64,000 nucleotides of DNA from Dyadobacter sp. UC 10. Its GTDB lineage: Bacteria > Bacteroidota > Bacteroidia > Cytophagales > Spirosomataceae. The stretch is taken from contig NZ_VSRN01000001.1 in the NCBI RefSeq assembly GCF_008369915.1, positions 2,724,501 through 2,788,500 of the forward strand. The letters run 5' to 3'. Positions within the stretch are counted from its first letter, which is position 1, and the number at the start of each line of letters is the position of its first letter. This document shows, one piece after another, positions 8,147-16,845 of this stretch. Made by a program: the position numbers and the translations under genes. Under the pieces are notes generated by a model, which was given only the letters and a program-made list of their open reading frames with translations, ran no database searches and was not told the origin of the DNA.

Positions 8147-8881
8147 TCATCCGACCCTGGTAATGTTCTCTTCCTGAACTGCCTGGAAGCAATGCAATCG
8201 CAAATAAAGCTGTGCCAGGACCACCACGTCCTCCCTGCAATATCGGGAAATTTTTGCCAGGTCATTTTCTTCGTAATAAACCCTAGTGACCTGGTCTCCG
8301 CTCATTTCATTTTTACTACCGGGAATATCAAAAACCGCAGCGAGCAAATCCAGCGAAGTATAGCTTTTATAGTCCCCGAATTTCCAGAGATCCATCGTAT
8401 CCTGATGCAGGATTTCCCATGGTTTTTTGCCGGTAATTTGCAGGGCTTTTGGTATTTCAATGCAATGGATCAGCATTCGGCGGCAGAGGAAGGGAAAATC
8501 AAATTCCTTGCCGTTATGTGCACAAAGTATCAGTTGCTCAGCGGGATATTTCTCAATCAATGCTTTGAACTGCCGCAACAGATCGGCCTCGTCGTCGCCG
8601 GAAAAACTGCTCACCTTAAATGCAAGTTCCTCATTTTCATTCCAGTAGAATGCGCCGAAAGCAATGCAAACAATTTTACCAAATTCAGCATAGATAGCAC
8701 CGCGGTCATAAAAATGTTCAGCATTGCTGAGGCTGTCGTCGTTACGTTTGAGACTTAATGCTTTTTTGTCCCAAAGTTTCTGTATTCGGTCTGGAAGCTG
8801 TTCGTAGGAGGCATGTGACGAAACAGTTTCGATGTCGAGGAGGAGGAAATTTTTAATGCGTTTTTTGAAATCTTCTGTCAT
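8147..8881 (-). CDS. Predicted PolB-like 3'-5' exonuclease (DEDD family, PF10108 type)
   Basis: The 244-residue protein carries three DEDD exonuclease motifs: LLLDIETV near residues 12-19 (Exo I), CAHNGKEFDFPFL near 119-131 (Exo II), and YCREDVVVLAQLY near 214-226 (Exo III, DEDDy type with Tyr). The overall match is to the stand-alone proofreading-like exonucleases called 3'-5' exonuclease/ribonuclease H-like in Bacteroidota. Substrate is unknown. It sits immediately upstream of rnr, so both genes may belong to one nucleic-acid degradation unit. The start follows directly from the 10-bp repeat array on its 5' side. Confidence 0.85.
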   Translation of the reverse strand: MTEDFKKRIKNFLLLDIETVSSHASYEQLPDRIQKLWDKKALSLKRNDDSLSNAEHFYDRGAIYAEFGKIVCIAFGAFYWNENEELAFKVSSFSGDDEADLLRQFKALIEKYPAEQLILCAHNGKEFDFPFLCRRMLIHCIEIPKALQITGKKPWEILHQDTMDLWKFGDYKSYTSLDLLAAVFDIPGSKNEMSGDQVTRVYYEENDLAKISRYCREDVVVLAQLYLRLHCFQAVQEENITRVG

Positions 8882-8900
8882 AGTGTGGGGGATTATAGGT

Positions 8901-9200
8901 GGGAATGGTTAATTTTTGCCCGGGTCGGTTCGGGATGGTTCAGGTTCCTGCTTATTGGTCATTTAATAGTCATTCTTTGTCATTGATGGTCATTTATTGT
9001 TTTGCGTGTGTAATATCAATAGCAATATTTAATTCCAGCGGCCTAAGCGATCCCATACCATGCTCCACAACAAATAACTATTAATGACCACTAATGACAA
9101 TTATTGACAACAACCCCCAATCCCGATCCACCTCGACCCCTTCCATTCCCCAATCCGATCAATCCCGAACTACCTCGTCCCTTTCCAATCCACCTCAGTC
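8901..9200. repeat. Inverted array of 10-bp repeats filling an intergenic gap
   Basis: The interval between two minus-strand genes is built from 10-base units. 8951-9000 holds five units around TTGGTCATTT; 9071-9110 holds four units of the complementary type (AATGAC spaced by 10). The outer parts continue the 10-base rhythm with GC-richer units: CGGGTCGGTT and CGGGATGGTT at 8921-8940, and C-rich units of the GATTGG/CCAATC type at 9121-9200. The arms can fold into a long imperfect hairpin with a loop near 9001-9070. The last units reach the stop codon of the next gene. No coding sequence is seen here. Confidence 0.8.
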
Positions 9201-9608
9201 ATGCAAAACGCCCTGCAAGCCCAGCGGCTCGATCTGCATCAGGTTGGCTTCGATGATACTGTCCGGCACGAATATAAACTTTTTATCGTAGATCTGGTTT
9301 TCGATGAAATAGCTGACCCAGAATTCGTTATTGAGATGAAAAACGTCGGGCATGATCGGTTCCACCACTGCATGCTCACCGGCCGGAATCTCCGGGAAAA
9401 AGTGCCTGAGTGTAGAAGTCTTCTGATCAGAATTGGTGCCTGACTCACTATTACTATATCCTTTTGAAGTCACAAACACATTCGTAATCGGATCGTCATT
9501 TTTATTGATCACAATAACATTCCACTCTTCGGCATTCAATTCGTTCACACTTTTTACGATCGCAACCTGTATTCTCTTCACGGGATGAAATATAATATCC
9601 TTCTTCAT
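9195..9608 (-). CDS. Conserved-looking protein of unknown function, coupled to lipB
   Basis: I do not recognise this 137-residue protein. It has no signal peptide or membrane segment. It looks like a small beta-rich fold, with alternating hydrophobic strands (WNVIVINK, HAVVEPIM, FWVSYFIE, DKKFIFVP). Its ATG overlaps the lipB stop by 4 bases (ATGA), so translation is coupled and the two are one operon. That hints at a link to lipoylation or simply at shared expression. Its stop codon lies inside the edge of the 10-bp repeat array. Confidence 0.75.
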   Translation of the reverse strand: MKKDIIFHPVKRIQVAIVKSVNELNAEEWNVIVINKNDDPITNVFVTSKGYSNSESGTNSDQKTSTLRHFFPEIPAGEHAVVEPIMPDVFHLNNEFWVSYFIENQIYDKKFIFVPDSIIEANLMQIEPLGLQGVLHD

Positions 9609-10333
9609 TCTTCTAAATCCTTTAATTCCATTTGGAACAAATCCGCCAAATGTGCTTTTAAAACTTTTGATAAATCATTCATTTCGACTTCTGCCCCCAA
9701 TTCTGCTGCCATGGATGTTACTGCCTTGTCATCGATTCCGCAGGGAACGATATTCCCGAAATACGAAAGGTTGGTATTGACATTAAGTGCAAATCCGTGC
9801 ATGGTCACCCAGCGACTGGCCTTCACACCCAGTGCGCAAATTTTGCGGGGATTGAGCTGTGCTTCATGATCAAGCCAAACGCCTGTCAAACCCTTGATCC
9901 TTCCCGCATCAATCTGGTAATCTGCCAAAGTACGGATAATGGCCTCTTCGAGCGTCCGCATATACAGATGAATATCCGTAAAAAAATTGTCGAGGTCAAG
10001 GATCGGGTACCCTACCAGCTGGCCGGGGCCGTGATAGGTAATATCGCCGCCGCGATTGATCTTGTAATATTTTGCCTGTTTTACAGTCAAATCTTCCGCA
10101 GATAAAAGGAGGTGCTCAGGCTTGCCGCTTTTTCCCAACGTATAAACATGAGGGTGCTGGCAAAACAGGAGGTAATTGGGAGTTAAAACCTTTTCTGCAT
10201 CGCTCAAAGTCCGGTTTTGAGTCTTTAACGCGAGGGTTTCCGCAAAAATTTTCTCCTGATAGTCCCAGGCTTCCTGATAGTCAATCAGGCCAAGGTTCCT
10301 GAAATTAACCTGCTTATTGATGAGGGTATTCAT
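9605..10333 (-). CDS. lipB: Octanoyltransferase (lipoate biosynthesis)
   Basis: The 242-residue protein matches LipB: the substrate motif RGGDITYHGPGQ at 94-105, KICALGVK with the catalytic Lys near 164, and NIVPCGI with the acyl-accepting Cys near 198. It moves octanoate from acyl carrier protein to the E2 and H subunits of 2-oxoacid dehydrogenases and the glycine cleavage system. LipA, which inserts sulphur, is not in the window. It is the first gene of a two-gene unit and diverges from yraN across 138 bp. Confidence 0.95.
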   Translation of the reverse strand: MNTLINKQVNFRNLGLIDYQEAWDYQEKIFAETLALKTQNRTLSDAEKVLTPNYLLFCQHPHVYTLGKSGKPEHLLLSAEDLTVKQAKYYKINRGGDITYHGPGQLVGYPILDLDNFFTDIHLYMRTLEEAIIRTLADYQIDAGRIKGLTGVWLDHEAQLNPRKICALGVKASRWVTMHGFALNVNTNLSYFGNIVPCGIDDKAVTSMAAELGAEVEMNDLSKVLKAHLADLFQMELKDLEE

Positions 10334-10471
10334 TTTTTAAATTTTTCGACGCTGTTTTAGAAACTTCTTCATGTTTTCTGCGTCATAAGTCTTTTGTCAG
10401 ACGAATTATCTCAACGTATGACATAATGATAACTTATTTCAGTAATTAATTGTTCGAAAGCGATTTCTAAT

Positions 10472-10831
10472 ATGGCGGCACACAACGACACCGGACATTG
10501 GGGCGAGGCGCAGGCTGCCGCTTTTTTGCTGGCAAAAGGATTTAAGATAGTTGAGCAAAATTATCGCAGCAGACACACTGAAATTGATTTGATTTTACAA
10601 AAAGAGAAAATGCTGATTTTTGTCGAAGTCAAAACGCGGAGCGGGACCGCCTACGGAATGCCTGAAGAGTTCGTCAATCCGGCCAAAGCCAAACTGGTGA
10701 TGCGCGCAGCGGAAAATTATATTTTCGATAAAGACTGGCACTTTGATGTTCGTTTCGATATTGTTTCAGTGCTTGTAATGCCGAACGGAGAAACCGAGAT
10801 CCGGCATATTGAAGATGCTTTTTACAAATAG
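10472..10831 (+). CDS. yraN: UPF0102/YraN family endonuclease-like protein
   Basis: The 119-residue protein has the YraN layout: GHWGEAQAAAFLLAKGFKIV, then RSRHTEIDLI and FVEVKTR, which supply the restriction-endonuclease-like E-D-ExK core residues, and ending DIVSVLV..IRHIEDAF. The family is widespread and has a nuclease fold, but its cellular role is not settled. It is divergent from lipB and lies 81 bp upstream of the sugar isomerase-like gene on the same strand. Confidence 0.92.
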   Translation: MAAHNDTGHWGEAQAAAFLLAKGFKIVEQNYRSRHTEIDLILQKEKMLIFVEVKTRSGTAYGMPEEFVNPAKAKLVMRAAENYIFDKDWHFDVRFDIVSVLVMPNGETEIRHIEDAFYK

Positions 10832-10912
10832 TATCCTGAGTATGTGACAAGTAGAATCTATTTGCAGGCAGATTTAATAGGTAAATACATTACAATCCTA
10901 AATCCGCCTGTA

Positions 10913-11782
10913 ATGATTGAAGAGTTGCTATTAAGCCGCCGGGAAGTGCTCAAAAAGTCTGCATTTATTTTTCTGGCTGCCTCGCAAGACTGGAATTTAC
11001 CTGCTCCGCCTCGCTTCCAGCTCGGCGCCTGCGATTGGTCTGTCGGCAAAGCATTGAATCCGGAAGCTTTTGAGCGGGCTAAACAGATCGGTTTACAGGG
11101 CATTCAGGTTAGTTACAATACTTCCAAAGACCAGGCTGGACTTTCGGTTCCTGCCACTTTGAAATCCATTCAGGAAGCTTCCGCGCGAACTGGCGTTAAG
11201 ATTTCCAGTCTCGCTATCGGAGAATTAAACCGCGTACCTTATAAATCGGAGCCGAGAACCGAAGAATGGGTATGGAATAGCGTCGACGCCGCGAAGGCGC
11301 TTGGAGTGAAGGTGATCTTACTCGCCTTTTTCTCTGACGGAGATTTGCGGAATGATGAAAAGGGAAAAAAGGCGGTCATTGAAAGATTGAAAAAAGTAGC
11401 GCCCCACGCTGAAAAGCAAGGTATTACATTGGGAATCGAATCGTATATGAGCGGACAAGAGCATTTGGATATTATTAATGCAGTAGGGTCGAATGCAGTT
11501 AAAGTTTATTACGATTTCAGAAATTCCGTCGACGCCGGTCACGATATTTTCAAAGAGATTCCCATGCTTGGAAAAGAAATGATTTGCGAAATACACATGA
11601 AAGAAAACGGCCAGCGACTCGGACAAGGCACCCTCGACTGGCCAAAAATAGCGGAAGCGATTAAAAAAACAGGTTATTCAGGTTGGATGCAGATCGAAGG
11701 AGCTACCCCGCCCGGCGCCGATCTGATAGCATGTTATCAGCAAAACCGGACTTATCTGGAAAGTCTTTTCTCTTTTAAATGA
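10913..11782 (+). CDS. Sugar phosphate isomerase/epimerase-like TIM-barrel protein with Tat signal
   Basis: The start is placed at the ATG at 10913 (MIEELLLSRREVLKKSAFIF), which gives a twin-arginine signal SRREVLK before a hydrophobic stretch; the frame stays open 23 codons further upstream. The rest is a xylose-isomerase-like TIM barrel: QLGACDWSVG, FERAKQIGLQGIQVSY, then a metal-site-like region with ITLGIESY, VKVYYDFRNS, ICEIHMKENG and GWMQIEG. Similar Tat-exported proteins occur in Bacteroidota sugar-degradation loci. The next gene starts one base after this stop, so both probably act together in the periplasm on an oxidised sugar or sugar alcohol. The substrate is not visible. Confidence 0.82.
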   Translation: MIEELLLSRREVLKKSAFIFLAASQDWNLPAPPRFQLGACDWSVGKALNPEAFERAKQIGLQGIQVSYNTSKDQAGLSVPATLKSIQEASARTGVKISSLAIGELNRVPYKSEPRTEEWVWNSVDAAKALGVKVILLAFFSDGDLRNDEKGKKAVIERLKKVAPHAEKQGITLGIESYMSGQEHLDIINAVGSNAVKVYYDFRNSVDAGHDIFKEIPMLGKEMICEIHMKENGQRLGQGTLDWPKIAEAIKKTGYSGWMQIEGATPPGADLIACYQQNRTYLESLFSFK

Positions 11783-11783
11783 T

Positions 11784-14690
11784 ATGAATTCAATAGCTCT
11801 GATTCCTCAGCGTGTTTTTTTTGCGTTTGCCGGCATTTGCCTGCTTTCTTTCTTTGGATTATATCAAATACAAAAACTGCCAGACGCTCCGAAAAAATCA
11901 TCAGGTGCGCCGATAGCATTGGCAGATACTGCAAAGCTATATGTTCCCGAAGACCTGGAAGCGACGCTCTGGGCCGAGGCGCCGATGTTTCATAATCCTA
12001 CCAATATGGATATTGATGCAAAAGGCAGGGTCTGGATCACCGAGGCGGTGAATTACCGCGATTTTAATACCAAACCAGCGGAGCGGCTGAGCCACAAACA
12101 GAAGGGCGACCGTGTGATGATTTTGGAAGATAAAGACGGTGACGGGAAAGCGGAATCTTCGAAAGTATATGTGGAAGATACCTTACTGACTTCACCACTT
12201 GGAATTGCGGTAATCGGCAACAAAACAATCGTTTCCTGCGCCCCTAACCTCATCATTTACACTGACAAAGACGGTGACGACAAGCCCGACAGCCGGGAGA
12301 TTTTCCTGACCGGTTTCGGCGGTTTCGACCACGACCACTCCCTGCACTCGTTAGTAGCCGGTCCGGACGGGAAATATTATTTCAATACCGGCAATGCAGG
12401 CCCGCACCAGGTGAAAGATAAAAGCGGCTGGACGTTGCGCAGCGGCAGTTTGTATACCGGCGGCACACCTTATAATAAGTCGAACCAGGGAAATCAAAAG
12501 TCTGACGACGGGCGGATCTGGGTGGGAGGGTTAGCATTGCGTATTAACCCTGACGGAACTGGTTTGAAGGTTTTGGGACACAATTTCAGGAATAGCTTTG
12601 AGGTGTGCCTGGACAGTTACGGGAACATGTGGCAGAATGATAATGACGATCAGGTAATTACCTGCCGGGTAAGTTTCTTACAAGAAAATGGTAATGCGGG
12701 TTATTTTTCGGCAGATGGAACGCGTTACTGGCAGGCCGATCGCCGGCCGGGACAGGATATTTTCACAACCCACTGGCATCAGGAAGATCCGGGCGTGATG
12801 CCAGCCGGTGACAATACCGGCGCAGGCTCGCCCACCGGAACCGTTTTTTACGAAGGCGACGAACTCGGGAAAGACTACCGCGGTACCTTACTAAGCTGCG
12901 AAGCTGGCCGGAATGTGATTTTTGCATACAAACCGGAACAAACCGGCGCTGGTTTTAAACTAAACCGCCGTGACCTGATCAGCTCTTTTCCGCAGGCGAA
13001 TGAGAGATATGAATGGTATGAAACGGATGGTGATACCAGAAAATGGTTCCGTCCGTCGGATGCGGCCGTCGGTCCCGATGGCGCATTGTACATCGCCGAC
13101 TGGTATGATCCGGTGGTAGGCGGGCACGCCATGAAGGACAAGATCGGCTACGGCCGCATTTATCGCATTACCCCGAAAGGTAAAAAATTGACGATCCCAA
13201 AAACTGACCTTACCACTACTACCGGCCTGATCGAGGCATTAAAAAATCCTGCGGTCAATGTTCGTTTGCTGGGTTTTGAAGGATTAAAGGCAAAAGGAGA
13301 TGAAGTAATCGGAGACGTCAAACAATTACTGAATGCAGAAAATCCGTTTCACCAGGCGCGGGCCATCTGGCTGTTATCCCAATTAGGTGAAAAAGGAGCG
13401 CAGGAAGTAGATAAGCTCACAAGATCTTCAGATGCTGCGCACAGGCTGACTGCATTCCGCGCACTGCGGTCGATTGGTAAGTCTGATGGATTTTTGGAAC
13501 AATTGGCCAATGACCCTGACGCAGCTGTGCGGCGGGAAATAGCGATTGCGCTTCGAGATCTGCCTTACGAAAAAGCATTTAAACCTATTCATAGCCTGAT
13601 CAAAAACTATGATGGAAAAGATCCCTGGATGCTGGAAGCTATCGGTACTGCGGCCGACGGGAAAGAGCAAAAGGTGTATGCAATGGTAAGAGAATCATAC
13701 AAAGCCGATCCCGAATACTGGGATCCGCAGCGGGCGAATCTCGCCTGGCGATTGCACCCCGAAAACGCGGTTAACGATTTGAAGATCAGGTCTGGTTCTG
13801 CAAAAGTCAGTGTTCCTGAACGCAGAAAGGCATTAACTGCGATCGGTTTTATCAAAAGTAAAAAAGCAGCGGAAGCAATGGTTTCATTAAGCAAATCACC
13901 TTTGAAAGACGTTTCGTCGCAGGCTTCGTGGTGGCTAAACTTCCGGAAAAGTAACGACTGGGCTGAGCTCCTGAATTGGGAGGAAGCTACCGCCCAGCAA
14001 ATGACGCCTGCTTACCGGCAAATGCTGGAAAAGAAAAAGATCGTGGCGGATAAGTCGGGCAATGTGGCGACGAGAATTGAAGCGGCCAAATCAATGGCTG
14101 CAGATATTGACGGGGGAAATATTCTGGTCGATATGCGGGTGCAGGGACAGTTGCAGGATACAATAGCGAAATCGGTGAGTGAGATCATTTTCAAAAATCC
14201 CGATCAGAATGTCAGAGTGGTGGCGAGCCAGTTTTTTCCGAGAAATGGAAAGGTATTGAAAACAGATTTTATCGCCAGGATGAAAGCTAACCCCGGCCAG
14301 GGCGAGAAGATATTCACCACCTATTGCGTCGCCTGCCACAAACACGGCGAAACGGGCGCGGATATCGGCCCAGACTTGACGCTTGTGCACAAAAAATTTG
14401 ATAAAAATGGCTTACTCGACGCGATCGTGAATCCATCGGCCAGTATGGTTTTCGGATACGAAAGCTACACGATCGTAACCAAGAAAGGGGAGACTTATTT
14501 CGGATTTTTAATGAGCGACGGGGCGAATGTAGTACTGAAAGATGCCGCTGGAAAGCAGCATTCGATCAAAGCAGCGGATATTAAAAGCAGGGAAAAAATG
14601 CCAAGCTCGCTCATGCCTGAGCCTGTAACTTTGGGATTGAATGAGCAGGATCTCGCTGATCTGACGGGCTATCTGCTGAATTTTAAATAA
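11784..14690 (+). CDS. PVC-type membrane-anchored dehydrogenase with beta-propeller, HEAT repeats and C-terminal cytochrome c
   Basis: The 968-residue protein has an N-terminal signal-anchor (residues about 8-27). A glucose/sorbosone dehydrogenase-like propeller (about 50-460) follows, with repeated calcium-type DKDGDGKAE and DKDGDDKPD motifs. HEAT-like repeats occupy about 470-800. A heme-binding domain has CVACH at 848-852 and a later Met-rich stretch (MPSSLMPEP) that can give the second axial ligand. The family is often called membrane-bound dehydrogenase or PVC-type heme-binding protein. It would oxidise a sugar-like substrate and pass electrons to the heme. It is co-transcribed with the preceding Tat-exported isomerase-like protein. 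Confidence 0.88.
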   Translation: MNSIALIPQRVFFAFAGICLLSFFGLYQIQKLPDAPKKSSGAPIALADTAKLYVPEDLEATLWAEAPMFHNPTNMDIDAKGRVWITEAVNYRDFNTKPAERLSHKQKGDRVMILEDKDGDGKAESSKVYVEDTLLTSPLGIAVIGNKTIVSCAPNLIIYTDKDGDDKPDSREIFLTGFGGFDHDHSLHSLVAGPDGKYYFNTGNAGPHQVKDKSGWTLRSGSLYTGGTPYNKSNQGNQKSDDGRIWVGGLALRINPDGTGLKVLGHNFRNSFEVCLDSYGNMWQNDNDDQVITCRVSFLQENGNAGYFSADGTRYWQADRRPGQDIFTTHWHQEDPGVMPAGDNTGAGSPTGTVFYEGDELGKDYRGTLLSCEAGRNVIFAYKPEQTGAGFKLNRRDLISSFPQANERYEWYETDGDTRKWFRPSDAAVGPDGALYIADWYDPVVGGHAMKDKIGYGRIYRITPKGKKLTIPKTDLTTTTGLIEALKNPAVNVRLLGFEGLKAKGDEVIGDVKQLLNAENPFHQARAIWLLSQLGEKGAQEVDKLTRSSDAAHRLTAFRALRSIGKSDGFLEQLANDPDAAVRREIAIALRDLPYEKAFKPIHSLIKNYDGKDPWMLEAIGTAADGKEQKVYAMVRESYKADPEYWDPQRANLAWRLHPENAVNDLKIRSGSAKVSVPERRKALTAIGFIKSKKAAEAMVSLSKSPLKDVSSQASWWLNFRKSNDWAELLNWEEATAQQMTPAYRQMLEKKKIVADKSGNVATRIEAAKSMAADIDGGNILVDMRVQGQLQDTIAKSVSEIIFKNPDQNVRVVASQFFPRNGKVLKTDFIARMKANPGQGEKIFTTYCVACHKHGETGADIGPDLTLVHKKFDKNGLLDAIVNPSASMVFGYESYTIVTKKGETYFGFLMSDGANVVLKDAAGKQHSIKAADIKSREKMPSSLMPEPVTLGLNEQDLADLTGYLLNFK

Positions 14691-14707
14691 CTAAAAACGC
14701 CCTATTC

Positions 14708-15823
14708 TTACAGTCGGCCATATTTACGCATTATTTCAAGGACTTTTTCCCTGGGCAATTCCTCTACCTTGTGGCCCTGCGTTCCCTCCATTGTCCTGGC
14801 CATAAAAAGAGAGTTAATAATCGCCTCTTCGGTAGCCTCCATGGCGGCCAGAAAGAGCGGGGAAACAACATCGTTGGTCAGGAAAGTCGCAGTAGCAGTT
14901 GGCTCTGGCGCATCGTGCAGTACCCGGTTGGCAGTTGAGAAGGCAATAACGTAGTCGCCACTTCCGTTGGCTGCGATCCCGCCGGTTTGCGCCATGCCGA
15001 GGAATACCCTTTTCGCCAGCCTCTTCAAATTTCTCGCGTCAAGTGGCGCGTCCGTGGCGAGTACCATCATGCAGGAGCCGTCGGAAGATTTGTCGAGTGT
15101 TTCTTTAAATGCATATTTCCCAAGCTCCTGGCCGACAGGTACACCGTTGATTTTCAGTACGCCGCCGAAGTTGGTCTGAACCAGAACCCCCACCGTATAG
15201 CCGCCCAGCTTCTGCGGCAGTTTGCGCGACGCAGTTCCTATCCCGCCTTTCCAGCCGAAACAAACCGTCCCGGTTCCTGCGCCTACATTACCTTCGGCGA
15301 CAGCGCCATTCTCGGCCTGCGCCAATGCATTCAAAATGTGCTCTTTACGAACATGGCGACCGCGGATATCATTTAAAAAACCATCATTTGTTTCTCCAAC
15401 AACCGCATTGACAGAGCGTACGTTTTCGTTTCCTTTTTGTCCCAGCGTCCAGTCAATGATCGCGTCGGCGGCGGTGGGCACGTTGAGTGTATTGGTCAAA
15501 ACAATAGGGGATTCAATGGTACCAAGTTCTTCCACCTGCGAATATCCGGTCATTTTTCCAAAACCATTACCGATGTACATCGCGGCCTGCACCTTTTGCT
15601 GGAACAAATTTCCGTCGTGCGGAACGATCGCGGTGACGCCGGTACGAATATCAGCTCCTTCGGCAAGGGTTACCTGGCCCACTTTCACGCCCGGAACATC
15701 CGTAATCGCATTCATTGCGCCCACAGGCAGCACGCCGATTTTAATACCCAAATCACGCGGCCGCGTTTGGGAAAATGATATAGCTGGCAAAAGTGCCAGT
15801 AGCAGCAGGAGAGGCTTTTTCAT
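14708..15823 (-). CDS. P1 family peptidase (DmpA-like aminopeptidase/amidase), secreted
   Basis: The start is set at 15823 (MKKPLLLLLALLPAISFSQ), a clear signal peptide; an in-frame codon 25 residues upstream has no support. The 371-residue protein shows the DmpA/P1 fold: ITDVPGVKVGQVTL near 40-53, IGNGFGKMTG near 84-93, and the self-cleavage site SDGSCMMVLATDAPL, with Gly249-Ser250 providing the N-terminal nucleophile after autoproteolysis. The family cleaves N-terminal D- or L-amino acids from peptides and some beta-peptides. Its 3' end converges on the dehydrogenase gene (17 bp apart). Confidence 0.93.
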   Translation of the reverse strand: MKKPLLLLLALLPAISFSQTRPRDLGIKIGVLPVGAMNAITDVPGVKVGQVTLAEGADIRTGVTAIVPHDGNLFQQKVQAAMYIGNGFGKMTGYSQVEELGTIESPIVLTNTLNVPTAADAIIDWTLGQKGNENVRSVNAVVGETNDGFLNDIRGRHVRKEHILNALAQAENGAVAEGNVGAGTGTVCFGWKGGIGTASRKLPQKLGGYTVGVLVQTNFGGVLKINGVPVGQELGKYAFKETLDKSSDGSCMMVLATDAPLDARNLKRLAKRVFLGMAQTGGIAANGSGDYVIAFSTANRVLHDAPEPTATATFLTNDVVSPLFLAAMEATEEAIINSLFMARTMEGTQGHKVEELPREKVLEIMRKYGRL

Positions 15824-15854
15824 GGTCTTTTTATTTAAATGAAATATAACAAAA

Positions 15855-15886
15855 AAACCGCTGGCAAAATAGCAGGCCAGCGGTTT
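15855..15886 (-). terminator. Terminator of the DUF4249 / TonB receptor operon
   Basis: The stem AAACCGCTGGC (15855-15865) pairs with GCCAGCGGTTT (15876-15886) around a 10-base loop. On the minus strand it is followed by a T tract. It lies just past the DUF4249 stop codon. Confidence 0.85.
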
Positions 15887-15906
15887 CAATATTTTCAAAT
15901 ATGCTG

Positions 15907-16839
15907 TTAATCGTCCTCAGGACGTGCTTTTGCAGGGTCGATGGTTGTTTCCATTCTGCTGATCGCCGACGAGCCGAAGAATCCCAGCGCTTTGGGGCCG
16001 CCTGGATTTGCATTCACCACATTGGATCTGATATTGGCGATCGGTGTAGCAAAAAGTCCGCCGTTTCCAGCCTGTTCACGGATTTGTTTCAAAAACTCAA
16101 AAGCTTCATTGGTAATGCTGTGCAACTCCACACCCACCTGATGCCCGGCGGAATAAAGCGTATCCGTCGTGATAGACTGGCGAAGTGGCAGAATAAATAT
16201 CAGTCCGTCGGAAGGAGCTCCGGCTCCGAATGCAGCGTCATAAGCAATCGAAATGCTGGTTGCTTTGGGTACTTCCGGCTTTCCCCTGATCACCGGCTTG
16301 ATCCAGTAAGTATCTCCTTCACCCACAAAATCACGCGCATAAAACTCGGCTATATAACCTTCACGCGGGCCTTTATCCGGTTCGAAAGGCAGTTTTTCTT
16401 TGGTATAAACAATTGAATCCACGGCAGGAACACGCTTTATTTCGGTACTGGAAGTGAAGGTTTCTGCACCCTGTTTGATCGTCAAAGTATATTTGCGGCC
16501 GATGTGACCTAGTGTGTCACCTGTTTTTTGCCAGATATAATTACCATTTCCCGCAGTATCCTCGAACTCGTAGATAGTGCCTTTGTCATCTTTAACGACC
16601 ACTTCGGCATTCAGGACAGGTTTTGCAGGGGTATTATCGAAATAGCTCGCCGACCAGGTAAGTTTGATCGTTTGCGGGCCCGCCTGGTTAGTAATCCATC
16701 CATCGACCACCAGCTGCGGAGGTCCGGTTTGAGTTTCCAAATCGACCACATCTTCGCAGCCAGTAAGAAAAAACCCTCCTAGTAATGCTGCAAAGCCTAT
16801 TTTTATAGCTGATTTATTAAAATATTTCATCGGATTCAT
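15907..16839 (-). CDS. DUF4249 family lipoprotein, partner of the TonB receptor
   Basis: The 310-residue protein has a lipoprotein signal (FFLTGC, Cys at residue 28) and the DUF4249 pattern: QLVVDGWITNQAGPQTIKLTWSASYF, then an extracellular Ig-like region. In Bacteroidota, DUF4249 genes lie directly after a receptor with a carboxypeptidase-like domain, as here (6 bp apart), forming an outer-membrane pair comparable to SusC/SusD. The transported substrate is unknown. The acidic C-terminus (KARPEDD) is unremarkable. Confidence 0.9.
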   Translation of the reverse strand: MNPMKYFNKSAIKIGFAALLGGFFLTGCEDVVDLETQTGPPQLVVDGWITNQAGPQTIKLTWSASYFDNTPAKPVLNAEVVVKDDKGTIYEFEDTAGNGNYIWQKTGDTLGHIGRKYTLTIKQGAETFTSSTEIKRVPAVDSIVYTKEKLPFEPDKGPREGYIAEFYARDFVGEGDTYWIKPVIRGKPEVPKATSISIAYDAAFGAGAPSDGLIFILPLRQSITTDTLYSAGHQVGVELHSITNEAFEFLKQIREQAGNGGLFATPIANIRSNVVNANPGGPKALGFFGSSAISRMETTIDPAKARPEDD

Positions 16840-16845
16840 GGCTGG

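Noticed and set aside
8951..9110. CRISPR array
   Set aside because: The repeat unit is 10 bases without unique spacers and the second half is the complement; no cas genes nearby.
9094..9291. Plus-strand frame rich in Ser, Pro and Thr in the 10-bp repeat region
   Set aside because: Its composition comes from translating the repeat units; it has no homologue-like features.
15222..15842. 206-codon open frame on the plus strand opposite the P1 peptidase
   Set aside because: It is an antisense shadow of a conserved enzyme; no start signal or family similarity.
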